Assembly (NCBI GenBank): GCA_904374805.1
Contig: CAJFEW010000026.1
Span: 1-64,000 of the forward strand
Direction of reading: 5' to 3'
Origin: an uncultured Neglectibacter sp.
GTDB taxonomy: Bacteria > Bacillota > Clostridia > Oscillospirales > Acutalibacteraceae
Length of the DNA: 64,000 nucleotides
In this document: positions 8,439 through 17,861 of the stretch, piece after piece
Numbering within the stretch: position 1 is the first letter of the stretch
Layout: the number at the start of each line of letters is the position of its first letter
Notes under the pieces: model-generated
Databases searched by the model: none
The model's input: only the letters and a program-made list of their open reading frames with translations
What the model was told of the DNA's origin: nothing
Made by a program: the position numbers and the translations under genes

Positions 8439-9211
8439 CCGGCCCGTGACCGGCCCGTGGCCGGGCTGGACAAGCCGCCTTCTTGCGTTCCGCAAGGGCG
8501 GGGGGTTGCACCCCAGGCGAGCCGCCTTCTTGCCTGCGGCAAGGGCGGGGGGTTGCACCCCGGGCAGGCCGCCTTCTTGCGTTCCGCAAGGGCGGGGGTT
8601 CCGTTTCTGCACTTGGGCGGAAATATGCCAACGTGCATGGAAAACCACATTTTCTGCGCGCCTATCGGCGGGGAAGAGTTGTCCACTCTTCAAACTCATT
8701 GCGGGGGAGGCTTCCCCCGCACCCCCCGGGAGGAGGGAAAGCCCCCTGGACCCCCGAACGGGGGTGCGTGACCGCACGGGACAGGCCGGCCCGTGGCCGG
8801 GCTGGACAAGCCGCCTTCTTGCCTGCGGCAAGGGCGGGGGGTTGCACCCCGGGCAGGCCGCCTTCTTGCCTGCGGCAAGGGCGGGGGGTTGCACCCCGGG
8901 CAGGCCGCCTTCTTGCCTGCGGCAAGGGCGGGGGGTTGCACCCCAGGCGAGCCGCCTTCTTGCCTGCGGCAAGGGCGGAAAGCCTCATACTGCAGCTAGG
9001 CAGAAACACGCGAACGCGCGCCCATGACCCATCAAGCGGCCCAAAGCGCGAAGTAAAATTCTTCAGGCCTTTTGAAAAAAGGCCACAGCAAGCCAACAAC
9101 GCGGGCAGAAAAATCATCGACCCACACCAGGGGCCGCCGCCCCAAAGCGGCGTGCGCGACACAAAGTTCTTTGCCAAGCTTTCTTCGAAAGAAAGCGGGG
9201 GGAGAGGTTTT
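8439..9211 (+). repeat. GC-rich hairpin mosaic E1
   Basis: A 773-bp non-coding insertion between a response regulator and its kinase. It contains 47-bp units at 8474, 8521 and 8568, a linker with ATGGAAAACC, GTTGTCCACTC and several G5/C5 palindromes (8590-8800), more 47-bp units from 8810, and a tail (9060-9205) ending in AAAGTTCTTTGCC plus the hairpin CTTTCTTCGAAAGAAAG. Modules recur at 32.6-33.7 and 43.0-43.8 kb. All frames are open here only because the DNA lacks AT-rich stop codons. Confidence 0.85.
8810..8978 (+). repeat. 47-bp tandem repeat array in E1 (3.6 units)
   Basis: Exact period of 47 bp, with units at 8810, 8857, 8904 and a truncated one at 8951. Each unit holds a hairpin of CCGCC..CTTGCC against GGCAAGGGCGG (loop TGC) and a second one, GGGG-TTGCA-CCCC. 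The period is not a multiple of three and no unique spacers occur. Confidence 0.9.
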
Positions 9212-10681
9212 ATGCATGGAATTTCTAGGAGATGGATGGTGAATACCATCGGCGTGGTCTTTTTGATTTTGACCGCGTTTATTACAATTTTATCCTTGAT
9301 GGTGCGCAGCTCCACCTACAACGGTATTGAGCTGGCCCTGGCGGGCCGGGCGGATGAGCTGCTCAACTGGCTCTCCGCCGGATCGGCCACCTCTTCCAGC
9401 TTTACCGGCATTGTGCGGGACTACATTGAGACCTTTCCGGACAAAAACAACATGGAGATTATGGCCCTGGACCAACAGGGAAGGGTCTTTATCACCTCCA
9501 CCGGATTTGAGCCCGACCAGGACCAGGAAATGCCCGACTACCAAGAGGCCTTACAAAGCCAGGGGGATTCCGGCAAATGGATGGGAAAATTGAACACCGG
9601 GGAGAAGGTTATGGCCATCACCCGGGTGGTGCGGGACGACAGCGGCAACCTGTTGGGCTCCATCCGATACATGGTCTCCCTGGAGCGGGCCGACCAGCAA
9701 ACCACCCTGATTATTTTGGCGCTCATCGCCCTGGGGGTATTCATCATGCTGCTGCTCACCTTCTCCGGGGTGTACTTCATCCGGTCCATCGTGGTGCCGG
9801 TGCGGCAGGTGAGCGCCAGCGCCCGGAAAATTGCCCAGGGGGACTTTGCCGTGCGCATTGAAAAGGCCAAAGACGACGAGATCGGCCAGCTGTGCGACGC
9901 CATCAACGACATGGCCGGCGAGCTGGGCGCGGCGGAGCAGATGAAAAACGACTTTATCTCCTCGGTCTCCCACGAGCTGCGCACCCCCTTGACCTCCATC
10001 AAGGGCTGGGCCGAAACCCTCCAGGGCGGGGTGGACCCGGAGACCAACGCCAAGGGCATGAACGTGATCATCCGGGAGTCGGAGCGGCTTTCAGGCCTGG
10101 TGGAAGAGCTGCTGGATTTCTCCCGGCTGCAAAACGGGCGCATGCGGCTGCTTGTCTCCCGGCTGGATTTGCTGGCGGAGCTGGACGAGGCAGTGTACAT
10201 GTTTACCGACCGTGCCCGCACGGAGCACAAGGAACTCCACTACGAGGAAACCCCCTCCCTGCCCCCGGTGTACGGGGACGTGGACCGGCTGCGCCAGGTG
10301 TTTGTCAACATCCTGGACAATGCCCTGAAATACACCAGCCCCGGAGGGACCATCACCGTGTCCTCCCGGGCGGACGCCTGGGTGCGAGTGACCATTGCGG
10401 ACACCGGCTGCGGCATTCCCGCCGAGCACCTGCCCAATGTGAAGAAAAAGTTCTACAAGGCCAACCAGCTGGTCCGGGGCTCCGGCATCGGCCTGGCGGT
10501 GGCAGATGAGATTGTGGCCATGCACGGAGGCTCCCTGGACATTGCCAGCCAAGAGGGCAAGGGCACGGAAATCACCATTTCTCTGCCCACCTGCGCCTGC
10601 TTGGAGGAGAACCCCCAGCTGGTGGACAATCCGGAAATCACCAAATTTATTCAGGAAAGGAACCAAACTGCCTATGAGTAA
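9212..10681 (+). CDS. Membrane sensor histidine kinase
   Basis: A 489-residue kinase partner of the upstream regulator. There are two membrane segments (about 10-31 and 165-190) enclosing a roughly 130-residue extracytoplasmic sensor with a dCache/PAS-like look, then HAMP (about 190-245), the phospho-acceptor His near 254 in SHELRTP, and an ATPase domain with the N box (NILDNALKY), DTGCGIP and GSGIGLAV. ATG 9212 is chosen because it follows GGGGGGAGAGG and precedes the first membrane helix; the open frame upstream runs through repeat DNA. The ribosome site is the end of repeat E1. It overlaps the next gene by 8 bp. Confidence 0.92.
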   Translation: MHGISRRWMVNTIGVVFLILTAFITILSLMVRSSTYNGIELALAGRADELLNWLSAGSATSSSFTGIVRDYIETFPDKNNMEIMALDQQGRVFITSTGFEPDQDQEMPDYQEALQSQGDSGKWMGKLNTGEKVMAITRVVRDDSGNLLGSIRYMVSLERADQQTTLIILALIALGVFIMLLLTFSGVYFIRSIVVPVRQVSASARKIAQGDFAVRIEKAKDDEIGQLCDAINDMAGELGAAEQMKNDFISSVSHELRTPLTSIKGWAETLQGGVDPETNAKGMNVIIRESERLSGLVEELLDFSRLQNGRMRLLVSRLDLLAELDEAVYMFTDRARTEHKELHYEETPSLPPVYGDVDRLRQVFVNILDNALKYTSPGGTITVSSRADAWVRVTIADTGCGIPAEHLPNVKKKFYKANQLVRGSGIGLAVADEIVAMHGGSLDIASQEGKGTEITISLPTCACLEENPQLVDNPEITKFIQERNQTAYE

Positions 10682-11612
10682 AAAAATCACCACCATTGGA
10701 GGCCAGGCCCTGATGGAGGGCATTATGATGGTGGGCCCCCAGCGGACCGTGGCTGCTTTCTGCGACGAGCAGGGAAACATCTCCACCGAGGAGATCACCG
10801 CCCCCCGGCTGACCAAACAGTATCCCCTTTTGGGAAAACCCTTCATCCGGGGCATTTTCGCCTTGGTGGACTCCTTCCGCATGGGCTATAAAGCCCTCTC
10901 CCTCTCCGCGGACAAGCTGACCGAAGGCGAGGAGGAAGAGGAGCTTTCCGGCCTGGACAAGTGGCTCAACGACCACTTGGGAGAAAAGCTGACCGCCGCC
11001 CTCATGGGCGTGGCCTCGGTGTTGGGAATCGCTTTGGCCATTGTGCTGTTCTTCCTGCTGCCCACGGTGCTGTTCAATCTGCTGGAGGGAGTGGTCCCTG
11101 GGGACATCGCCGGGTGGCGGTCCATCTTCGAAGGGGTGCTGCGCATCGGCATCTTCGTAGCGTACGTGGCTTTGATCAGCCTGGTGCCGGATATCAAGCG
11201 CACCTTTCAGTACCACGGGGCAGAGCACAAAACCATTTTCTGCTACGAAAACGACCTGCCCTTGACCGTGGAAAACGTGCGCAAGCAGGGCCGGTTCCAC
11301 CCCCGGTGCGGCACCAGTTTCCTGCTGCTCATGCTGCTGCTGGGCATTATCGTGGGCTTTTTCATCCCCTTTTCCAACCCCTTTTTGCGCACCTTTACCA
11401 AGCTGCTGTGCATCCCCGTCATTATGAATGTGGGCTATGAAGTGCAGAAAGCCTGCGCCCGTCACGACAACTGGCTGTCCCGCCTGGTCACCGCCCCCGG
11501 GCTGTGGATGCAGCGGCTGACGGTGAAAGAGCCGGACGACAAAATGATTGCCGCCGCCATTGTGGCCATGGAGGCTGTGATTCCGGAAAACGGAGAGGAC
11601 CTGATCCGGTGA
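10674..11612 (+). CDS. DUF1385 (YqhQ-family) membrane protein
   Basis: A 312-residue protein of the DUF1385 family, function unknown. It shows the family signatures GGQALMEGIMM at the N-terminus, QYHGAEHKT near residue 180 and FHPRCGTSF near 210, with hydrophobic segments around 115-140, 155-175 and 215-240, so it is an integral membrane protein. Conserved His and Cys residues suggest metal binding, which is inference. It overlaps the kinase gene and is coupled to prmC by a GTGA overlap; next to prmC is its usual place in Firmicutes. Confidence 0.88.
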   Translation: MSKKITTIGGQALMEGIMMVGPQRTVAAFCDEQGNISTEEITAPRLTKQYPLLGKPFIRGIFALVDSFRMGYKALSLSADKLTEGEEEEELSGLDKWLNDHLGEKLTAALMGVASVLGIALAIVLFFLLPTVLFNLLEGVVPGDIAGWRSIFEGVLRIGIFVAYVALISLVPDIKRTFQYHGAEHKTIFCYENDLPLTVENVRKQGRFHPRCGTSFLLLMLLLGIIVGFFIPFSNPFLRTFTKLLCIPVIMNVGYEVQKACARHDNWLSRLVTAPGLWMQRLTVKEPDDKMIAAAIVAMEAVIPENGEDLIR

Positions 11613-12463
11613 CCTGCCGCCAGCTGTATCTGGACGCCCGCCGGCGGCTGCAGCAGGCGGGGGTGGAAGCCGCCCCAGGGGACGCGGCCCTGCTGGCGGA
11701 AAAGTTTTTGGGGCTGGACCGGGCGGGCCTGGCCCTCCACGGGGAGGAGGAACCCTCCCCGGAGCGGAAGGCCGCTTTCCTGCAGGGGGTACAGGAGCGC
11801 TGCGCCCGCCGTCCTCTGCAGTACATTTTGGGCGAGTGGGAATTCCTGGGGCTCTCCCTGGCCGTAGGGGAGGGCGTCCTCTGCCCTCGGGAGGACACCG
11901 CCGTGCTGGTGGAAACCCTGGGGCAAGCCCTGCAGCACACGCCGCCCCCCCGGGGAGTGGACCTGTGCGCCGGCACCGGAGCCGTGGCCCTGGGGCTGCT
12001 CCAGGGGAACCCGGACCTTTCCATTCTGTGCGTGGAGTGGTCGGACCAAGCCCTGCCCTATCTTCAGGAAAACCTGCGCCGATATGGCCAGGGCCGGGCA
12101 ACTGCCCGGAAGGGGGATGTGCTCTCCCCGGCCTTTGCCGCTTCCTTTCCCCAGGGCAGCCTGGACTTTGTGGCCTCCAATCCCCCCTACATTGCCACCG
12201 AAGAGCTGCCCACCCTCCAGCCGGAGGTGCAAAAAGAGCCCGCCCTGGCCCTGGACGGCGGGGAGGACGGCCTGGTGTTTTACCGGGCCATCGCCCAGCT
12301 GTGGGTTCCCAAGGTAAAACCGGGAGGCCTCGTGGCCGTGGAGATCGGGGAAACCCAGGGACCGGCGGTCCGGGAACTTCTTCAACAGGCGGGTCTCCTC
12401 CATGTGGAAATAGAGCAGGACTGGGCCGGATTGGACCGGGTGGTCTGGGGAAGGCGGCCGTAA
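11609..12463 (+). CDS. prmC: Peptide chain release factor N5-glutamine methyltransferase PrmC
   Basis: Methylates the glutamine of the GGQ loop in release factors RF1 and RF2. The 284-residue protein has an N-terminal helical domain, then a Rossmann SAM-binding domain with DLCAGTGAVAL near residues 118-128 and the diagnostic NPPY at 191-194. It starts at GTG 11609, overlapping the DUF1385 stop. prfA, the frequent neighbour, is absent. The gene is followed by a strong bidirectional terminator. Confidence 0.94.
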   Translation: MTCRQLYLDARRRLQQAGVEAAPGDAALLAEKFLGLDRAGLALHGEEEPSPERKAAFLQGVQERCARRPLQYILGEWEFLGLSLAVGEGVLCPREDTAVLVETLGQALQHTPPPRGVDLCAGTGAVALGLLQGNPDLSILCVEWSDQALPYLQENLRRYGQGRATARKGDVLSPAFAASFPQGSLDFVASNPPYIATEELPTLQPEVQKEPALALDGGEDGLVFYRAIAQLWVPKVKPGGLVAVEIGETQGPAVRELLQQAGLLHVEIEQDWAGLDRVVWGRRP

Positions 12464-12511
12464 AGCCCTCGGGCGGGGGAAATCCCTGCCAAACAGAGCA
12501 TAGTGACCAGA

Positions 12512-12550
12512 AAAAAGGACAGCCAGGCGCACTGCCTCGCTGTCCTTTTT
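12512..12550. terminator. Bidirectional terminator between prmC and the GH3 gene
   Basis: A perfect 12-bp stem, AAAAAGGACAGC (12512-12523) with GCTGTCCTTTTT (12539-12550), placed between convergent genes. The A and T runs serve both strands. The loop holds a second small AGGC/GCCT stem. Confidence 0.9.
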
Positions 12551-12681
12551 GCTTGCCTGCTCCCTTCCAAACTCCTGGGCTTTTTAGGGGGAAACCCTGG
12601 CCCCAGGGGTGGGAGGGGCTTCTTTTTAGTCCCATAAACAAGACATCATCCGGCTGGGTTTCGCTCCCCGGGGGAAGGCTT

Positions 12682-14937
12682 TTACCCCTCCACCCACAGC
12701 ACGCCTTGGGTCTTGGGGCCGCTGCCCTCCTCCAGGAAGAGCTCCACATCCCCCGGCTCCACTACGAAGCGCAAGCGGGCGTCCCACAGGCCCAGCTCCT
12801 CCTTGCCCAGGGACAGGGTGCAAACCCGGCTCTCCCCGGCGGGCAGGAACACTTTGGCAAAGTCCTTCAGCTCCCGCACCCGCCGCACGGTGGTGGCCTG
12901 CACATCGTGAATGTACAGCTGGGGCACCGCCCAGCCGTCCCGCTCCCCGGTGTTTTTCAAGGTGAAGCGCACCTGGGCCCGGCCCCCTGCCTCCAGCTCT
13001 TTCAGAGAGATGGAGCTGGGAAACTCCACCTGCTCCAGGGCGAAGGAGGTGTAGGACAGGCCGTAACCAAAGGGATAGAGAGGGCCTTCGGGGCTGTCCC
13101 AGTAGTGCATCGGCGCGTAGGAGGCCTTAGGGTTGTAATAACAGGGCAGCTGGCCCACGCTCCGGGGCAGGGAGACGGGCAGCCGGCCCGAGGGGCATAC
13201 CTTCCCCAGCAGGATCTCCGCCAAAGCCTGGCCGCCCCAGGGCCCCGGGTAGAAGGAATACACCACCGCCTGGGCTCCCTGGCACAGCTGGGGAATGGCA
13301 TAGGGCCGCCCGGCGATCACCACCGCCACCACCGGCTTGCCCGTGGCCAGCACCGCCTGGCACAGCTCTTCCTGCACCCCGGGCAGCCGCAAGGTGGAGC
13401 AGTCCACCCCTTCGCCGCAATCCATCTGCACGTCCCCGTCCAGAATGGCGGCCCCGTTGATGTCGAAGGTGGCGCCGGCAAACCGGCTGGAGGAACCTCC
13501 CACCGCCAAAATCACCAGGTCGCTCTCCTGGGCCGTCTGGACCGCGTGGGCCAGCTGGCTCCGGTCGTCCCCGCACACGGCGCAGCCAGGGGCATAGGCC
13601 AGCTGTTCCCCCAGCAGGGCCTGCAGACCCTCCCGCAAAGTGACGCCCTCCCCCTCTGCCTGGGCCGGGGTGTAGTCCCCCAGCTGGTTGTACAGGTTGT
13701 CCGCCTGGGGGCCGATCAGGGCGATTTTTCTGCCTGCTGCCTGCAGGGGAAGCACCCCCTGATTTTTCAGCAGCACGGCGCCCTGGCGGGCCAGTTCCAG
13801 GCTCTGGGGGTATTTCTCCCGGGAAAACACCTCCGGCTCTGTCTCCTCCAAATAGGGGTGCTCAAAAAGCCCCTGGCGGAACTTCAGCTCCAGCACCCGC
13901 AGCACCGCCCGGTCCAGCTCCTTTTCGGAGACCAAGCCCTGCTCCACCGCCTCTTCCAAATGGGCGAAGCCCTGGTCCCACAAGCTGATGTCCACCCCGG
14001 AGGCCAGTGCCAGGGCGCCGGAGGCAGCGTGGGAACCGGTCAAGCCGTCCAGCCGGTCGATGGCGGTGCCGTCGGCCATGACCGCCCCGGTAAAGCCCAG
14101 CTGGCCCCGGAGCACGTCCTGGAGCAGCTCCCGGTTGGCATGGCAGTAGACTCCATCGATCTCGTTGTAGGCGGCCATGACCCCTTCCACCCCAGCTTCA
14201 CAGCAGGCCTTCATGGGGGGAAGGTGAATCTCCCGCAGTTCCCGAGGGCCGATGCGGGCGGCGCTGGCGTTGACGCCCCCGGTGGTCTCCCCCTGGGCGC
14301 AGAAGTGCTTGGCCACCACAGGCACCCCGGCCCCCTGGCAGCCGGTCACCGCCGCCTTGGCCTGCCGGGCGCACAGCACCGGGTCCTCCCCGTAGCACTC
14401 CTCGCTGCGGCCCCACCGGGGATCCCGCAGCACGTCCAGCATGGAGATCAGGGCGTAGTCCACCCCCAGCTCCCGCAGCTGTTTGCCGCAGACGCCGTAG
14501 GCCTCCTGGGTGAGGTCCGGGTTCCAGGCGGCGCCCACCCCCAGATTCACCGGCAGCAAATACCCGTCCAAGGCCTGGTGGCCGTGGGGACACTCCGTGC
14601 TCAGCAGCAGGGGAATGCCCCACCGGGAGTGTTCCAGCACATACTTCTGGGCCAGGTTGTAGGCCCGCTTCATGTACACCCCGTAGAGCCCGTTGTGAAA
14701 CTCTTTCTGGGACCAAGGATCCGCCCGGTACAGGCCGTACAGAACCCCCAGGCCCCCGTACTTTTCCACCTCTTCCTGAAATTCTGTGGAAAGCCGGATC
14801 TCTTCTCCCTCCCGGACATAGGCCCTAAAGCCGTAGAGCCGTTGGTTCACCTGGCCCACTTTTTCCCGCAGGCTCAGGCGGGCCAGCAGGTCTTCCGCCC
14901 GCTCCCGGGGCGATTTTGACGGGTCTTGAAACAGCAT
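12682..14937 (-). CDS. Glycoside hydrolase family 3 beta-glycosidase
   Basis: A 751-residue GH3 enzyme releasing glucose or xylose from the non-reducing end of beta-linked oligosaccharides. The (beta/alpha)8 domain shows DPRWGRSEECYGEDP near residue 172, KHFCAQGE near 210 and the nucleophile Asp near 289 (GAVMADG); then come the alpha/beta sandwich domain and a C-terminal fibronectin-III-like domain (about 640-745). There is no signal peptide, so it acts inside the cell on imported sugars. ATG 14937 follows AGGAGG at 8 bp spacing. Substrate preference (glucoside or xyloside) cannot be told. It is a monocistronic unit between two terminators. Confidence 0.92.
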   Translation of the reverse strand: MLFQDPSKSPRERAEDLLARLSLREKVGQVNQRLYGFRAYVREGEEIRLSTEFQEEVEKYGGLGVLYGLYRADPWSQKEFHNGLYGVYMKRAYNLAQKYVLEHSRWGIPLLLSTECPHGHQALDGYLLPVNLGVGAAWNPDLTQEAYGVCGKQLRELGVDYALISMLDVLRDPRWGRSEECYGEDPVLCARQAKAAVTGCQGAGVPVVAKHFCAQGETTGGVNASAARIGPRELREIHLPPMKACCEAGVEGVMAAYNEIDGVYCHANRELLQDVLRGQLGFTGAVMADGTAIDRLDGLTGSHAASGALALASGVDISLWDQGFAHLEEAVEQGLVSEKELDRAVLRVLELKFRQGLFEHPYLEETEPEVFSREKYPQSLELARQGAVLLKNQGVLPLQAAGRKIALIGPQADNLYNQLGDYTPAQAEGEGVTLREGLQALLGEQLAYAPGCAVCGDDRSQLAHAVQTAQESDLVILAVGGSSSRFAGATFDINGAAILDGDVQMDCGEGVDCSTLRLPGVQEELCQAVLATGKPVVAVVIAGRPYAIPQLCQGAQAVVYSFYPGPWGGQALAEILLGKVCPSGRLPVSLPRSVGQLPCYYNPKASYAPMHYWDSPEGPLYPFGYGLSYTSFALEQVEFPSSISLKELEAGGRAQVRFTLKNTGERDGWAVPQLYIHDVQATTVRRVRELKDFAKVFLPAGESRVCTLSLGKEELGLWDARLRFVVEPGDVELFLEEGSGPKTQGVLWVEG

Positions 14938-15034
14938 AGATGGTCCCTCCTGGTTCTGATTACTTCTCTTCTTATAGTACTCGGAAACCCTCCGGGACGC
15001 AAGGCCAAAAAGCAAATCCCCCAAAAGGCCCCAC

Positions 15035-15072
15035 GAAAAAAGGCGCCGGCCACCCCTGGGCAGCCAACGCCT
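15035..15072 (-). terminator. Terminator of potABCD
   Basis: On the minus strand, an imperfect GC-rich stem (15041-15072; GGCG...GGCGCC) is followed by six U (15035-15040). It lies about 40 bp past the potD stop. Confidence 0.75.
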
Positions 15073-15111
15073 CTCCTTGTCCGATTCCTGTCTCCTCAGG
15101 GGAAACCTTCC

Positions 15112-16167
15112 TCACTCACAGGCAGCCTGGAATTCGGTCCAAACCCGGTTGTGGGCTTCCAGGGCCTCTGCGGACACATTCTCAATCATCTCCATGCTGG
15201 AGGCGTCTATGTCCTCCGGCAAGGTCAAAAAGTCCCGATATTCCTCCGAAATGTACTCCTCCGCGTCCAAGTTGGTGCAGTAGTAGCCAATGTACTCAAA
15301 GCACTGGGCGGACACTTCCGGCCGCAGGATATAGTCCATAAAGGCGTAGGCCGCGTCCGCGTTGGGAGCGTTGGCAGGGATAAACTGGGCCATCACCCCA
15401 AAGCCGATGCCCTCCTCCGGAAAGACCACTTCCAAGTCCGGATTGGCCATCTTGGCCTGGGTCGCCTGGGAGGTGTACAGCACCGCGGCGCCCACTTCCC
15501 CGGAGAGCAGGTCGTCCTGGGTGTTGCTGTCTTTGATCAGCCGGATGTTGGGCGCCAGCTCCAGCAGCTTGTCCCCGGCCGCCTCAATGGTGGCCACATC
15601 CTCGGTATTGTAGCTTTCCCCCAGCACCTTCAGGGCCATGCCGTTGATCACCCGGAAACTGCCGATGACCCCCAGGTTGTCCTCCAGAGAGGCGTCCCAC
15701 AGGTCGGCGTAGCCCTGGATCTCCACATCCACCGCCTCCGGGTTGTAGACGATGGTCTGCACCCCGGCCCCATAGGGCACGGTGTACTTGTTCTCCGGGT
15801 CGTAGAACTGGCCCTGGTACACCGGGTTGATGGAGCCGTAGTTTTCCAGTTTCGAGGTGTCCAGCTCCTGGACCAACCCTGCAGCAATGGCGGTTTCAAT
15901 GATGTAGTCGTCGGCAATCACCAGGTCGTAGTCCCCGCCCTTTGCGGCCTCCAGCCGGGCAAGCATGGTCTCGTCCGTGTCAAAGTTGGTGTAGTTGACG
16001 GCAATGCCTGTCTCCTCCGTAAACCCGTCCAGCACCTCCTGGGGGAACATGCCCTCCCAGGTGTAGAGCACCAGCTCTCCGTTTTCTCCGCCGGAAGCCC
16101 CGGAACAGCCGGCCAGCGTAGAGACCAGCAGCAGGGCTGCCAGAACGGCAGCGGCAAATTTTTTCAT
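15112..16167 (-). CDS. potD: Spermidine/putrescine-binding lipoprotein PotD
   Basis: Substrate-binding subunit of a polyamine ABC importer, anchored to the outer face of the membrane. The 351-residue protein has a signal peptide with lipobox STLAGC (cysteine near residue 22) and a family-1 binding-protein fold with LYTWEGMFP near 35, YDLVIADDY near 75 and YGAGVQTIVYNPE near 125. ATG 16167 overlaps the potC stop (ATGA). Polyamine rather than another cation is inferred from the whole potABCD set. Confidence 0.93.
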   Translation of the reverse strand: MKKFAAAVLAALLLVSTLAGCSGASGGENGELVLYTWEGMFPQEVLDGFTEETGIAVNYTNFDTDETMLARLEAAKGGDYDLVIADDYIIETAIAAGLVQELDTSKLENYGSINPVYQGQFYDPENKYTVPYGAGVQTIVYNPEAVDVEIQGYADLWDASLEDNLGVIGSFRVINGMALKVLGESYNTEDVATIEAAGDKLLELAPNIRLIKDSNTQDDLLSGEVGAAVLYTSQATQAKMANPDLEVVFPEEGIGFGVMAQFIPANAPNADAAYAFMDYILRPEVSAQCFEYIGYYCTNLDAEEYISEEYRDFLTLPEDIDASSMEMIENVSAEALEAHNRVWTEFQAACE

Positions 16168-16970
16168 CGATCGGTCACGTCCTTTCCTGCGTCTTGTTTT
16201 TTCGGCGCCCGCCCCAGCAGAGCCGCCAGCCCGCACAGCAACAGGGTTGCGGCAAACAGCAGGGTGCACAGGGCGTTGATCTCGGGGGTGACCCCCGTTT
16301 TCAACTGGCTGTAAATGCGCACCGGCAAGGTGGTGGTGTTCACCCCGGTGACAAATACGCTGATGATCACGTCGTCCATGCTCATAGCGAAGGCCAGCAG
16401 CATGCCCGAGGCAATGGCCGGCGCTACCAGAGGCAAGGTCACGTCGAAAAAGACCCGCACCTTGGAAGCCCCCAAGTCCTGGGCCGCCTCGGCCAGGGCG
16501 GGGTCCATCCCCACCAGCCGGGCCTTCACCAGCATAAACACATAGGGAATGCAAAAGGCGGTGTGGGCAATGACCAGCGCCCCCATGCCAAAGGGGATGC
16601 CCACCAGGGAGAAAAAGGCCATAAACACCATACCCAGAATGATCTCCGGAATCATCATGGGCAAGGTGGAGATATACTCCACCGCCCCCTGCAGGGGAAG
16701 GTGCACCTTGCTCATGCCATAGGCCCCCAAGGTGCCGATTACCCCGGCGGACAGGCTGCTGAGCACCGCCAGCACCAGGGAGTTTGCCAAGGAGGCAAAC
16801 AGCGCCCGGTCCCGGAACAGCTCCTCATACCACCGCAGGGAGAAGCCTCCCCACACAGAGCTGAGCTTGCTCTCGTTAAAGGAGTAGATAATCACCAGCA
16901 GAATGGGCACATACATCAAAGCCAAGAGAATACCCAGGTACACGTTGGGCAGTTTCGTCCGGTTTTTCAT
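16164..16970 (-). CDS. potC: Polyamine ABC transporter permease PotC
   Basis: Second permease subunit, 268 residues, with six predicted membrane helices and the EAA loop (EAAQDLGASKVRVFFDVTLP near residue 170) that contacts the PotA ATPase. It opens MKNRTKLPNVYLG. A 15-bp gap follows potB and there is an ATGA overlap with potD. Normal length. Confidence 0.93.
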   Translation of the reverse strand: MKNRTKLPNVYLGILLALMYVPILLVIIYSFNESKLSSVWGGFSLRWYEELFRDRALFASLANSLVLAVLSSLSAGVIGTLGAYGMSKVHLPLQGAVEYISTLPMMIPEIILGMVFMAFFSLVGIPFGMGALVIAHTAFCIPYVFMLVKARLVGMDPALAEAAQDLGASKVRVFFDVTLPLVAPAIASGMLLAFAMSMDDVIISVFVTGVNTTTLPVRIYSQLKTGVTPEINALCTLLFAATLLLCGLAALLGRAPKKQDAGKDVTDR

Positions 16971-16985
16971 GGCAGCCTCCTCCCC

Positions 16986-17861
16986 TCACACAATGCCTTC
17001 CAAGTCTTTCACCCCGGAGACCTTCCGGTACAGCCAGATGAGCAGGGTGGTCATCAGCATGAGCACCACCGAAAGGGCCGCGGCAAAGGGCCAGTCGTGG
17101 GCCTTCATCAGGGCGGATTGGATCAAGTTGCCCACCAGCACCACCTTGTTACCCCCCAGGATGTCCGCAATGAAGAACAGCCCCATGCTGGGCACAAAGG
17201 TCAGCACCACGCCGGAAAGCAGCCCCGGCAAAGTCAGCTTTAAGGTGACGGTCAAAAAGGCCCGGAAGGGGGAAGCCCCCAGGTCCCGGGCGGCCTCCAC
17301 CAAGCTGAAGTCCATCTTTTCCGCGCTGGAGTACACCGCAAAAATCATAAAGGGCAGCAGCGCGTACACCATGCCCACCACCACAGCCGGGTAGGTGTAC
17401 AAAAGCTTCAGGGATTCGCTGGTGATGTGCAGGCTGGTCAGCAAGGTGTCAAACACGCCCCCCGCCCGGAAAATAATAATCCATCCGTACAGGCGGATCA
17501 GGGAGCTGGTCCAGAATGGGATCATCAGCAGCAGCATGGTGCGGCGCTTCCATTTGGGCCCCAGCTTGGCCATAAAGTACCCAAAGGGATACCCCAGGCC
17601 GATCACCAGCACCGTGGTGATCACCGCCAGCTTCAGGGATTCCCAAAAGGTCTCCAAGTACACCGGCTCTCCAATGGCCGCGTAGTTTTCCAAGGTAAAT
17701 TCCGGCACCACGCCCCAGGTGTCCGCCTGGGTCAGGAAACTCAGCACCACCATATACACCAGGGGCCCCACCAAAAACAGCAGGGTAAACAGGTACAAAG
17801 GCACCAAGGTCAAGGCCTCTCCCCCGTATTTGTTCCGTTTTTTGCCGGCGGGCTTAGCCAC
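16986..17861 (-). CDS. potB: Polyamine ABC transporter permease PotB
   Basis: First permease subunit, about 291 residues, with six membrane helices and an EAA motif (EAARDLGASPFRAFLTVTL near residue 203). GTG 17861 is chosen as start because it overlaps the potA stop and places a short basic tail before the first helix; longer open-frame extensions overlap potA in another frame. It pairs with PotC as a heterodimeric channel. Confidence 0.92.
   Translation of the reverse strand: MAKPAGKKRNKYGGEALTLVPLYLFTLLFLVGPLVYMVVLSFLTQADTWGVVPEFTLENYAAIGEPVYLETFWESLKLAVITTVLVIGLGYPFGYFMAKLGPKWKRRTMLLLMIPFWTSSLIRLYGWIIIFRAGGVFDTLLTSLHITSESLKLLYTYPAVVVGMVYALLPFMIFAVYSSAEKMDFSLVEAARDLGASPFRAFLTVTLKLTLPGLLSGVVLTFVPSMGLFFIADILGGNKVVLVGNLIQSALMKAHDWPFAAALSVVLMLMTTLLIWLYRKVSGVKDLEGIV

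Noticed and set aside
8401..9027. Repetitive Pro/Gly/Arg-rich proteins encoded in E1, E2 and E3
   Set aside because: All frames on both strands are open because the DNA lacks TAA/TAG-like triplets; the 47-bp period shifts frame in each unit and there are no ribosome sites at the putative starts.
8483..9211. N-terminal extension of the histidine kinase
   Set aside because: The open frame runs through repeat DNA; the kinase's first membrane helix and a good ribosome site fix the start at 9212.
11836..14919. 1,027-residue plus-strand reading frame
   Set aside because: Antisense to the GH3 gene and a frame-shifted reading of prmC; composition is that of a shadow frame, no domain is recognisable.
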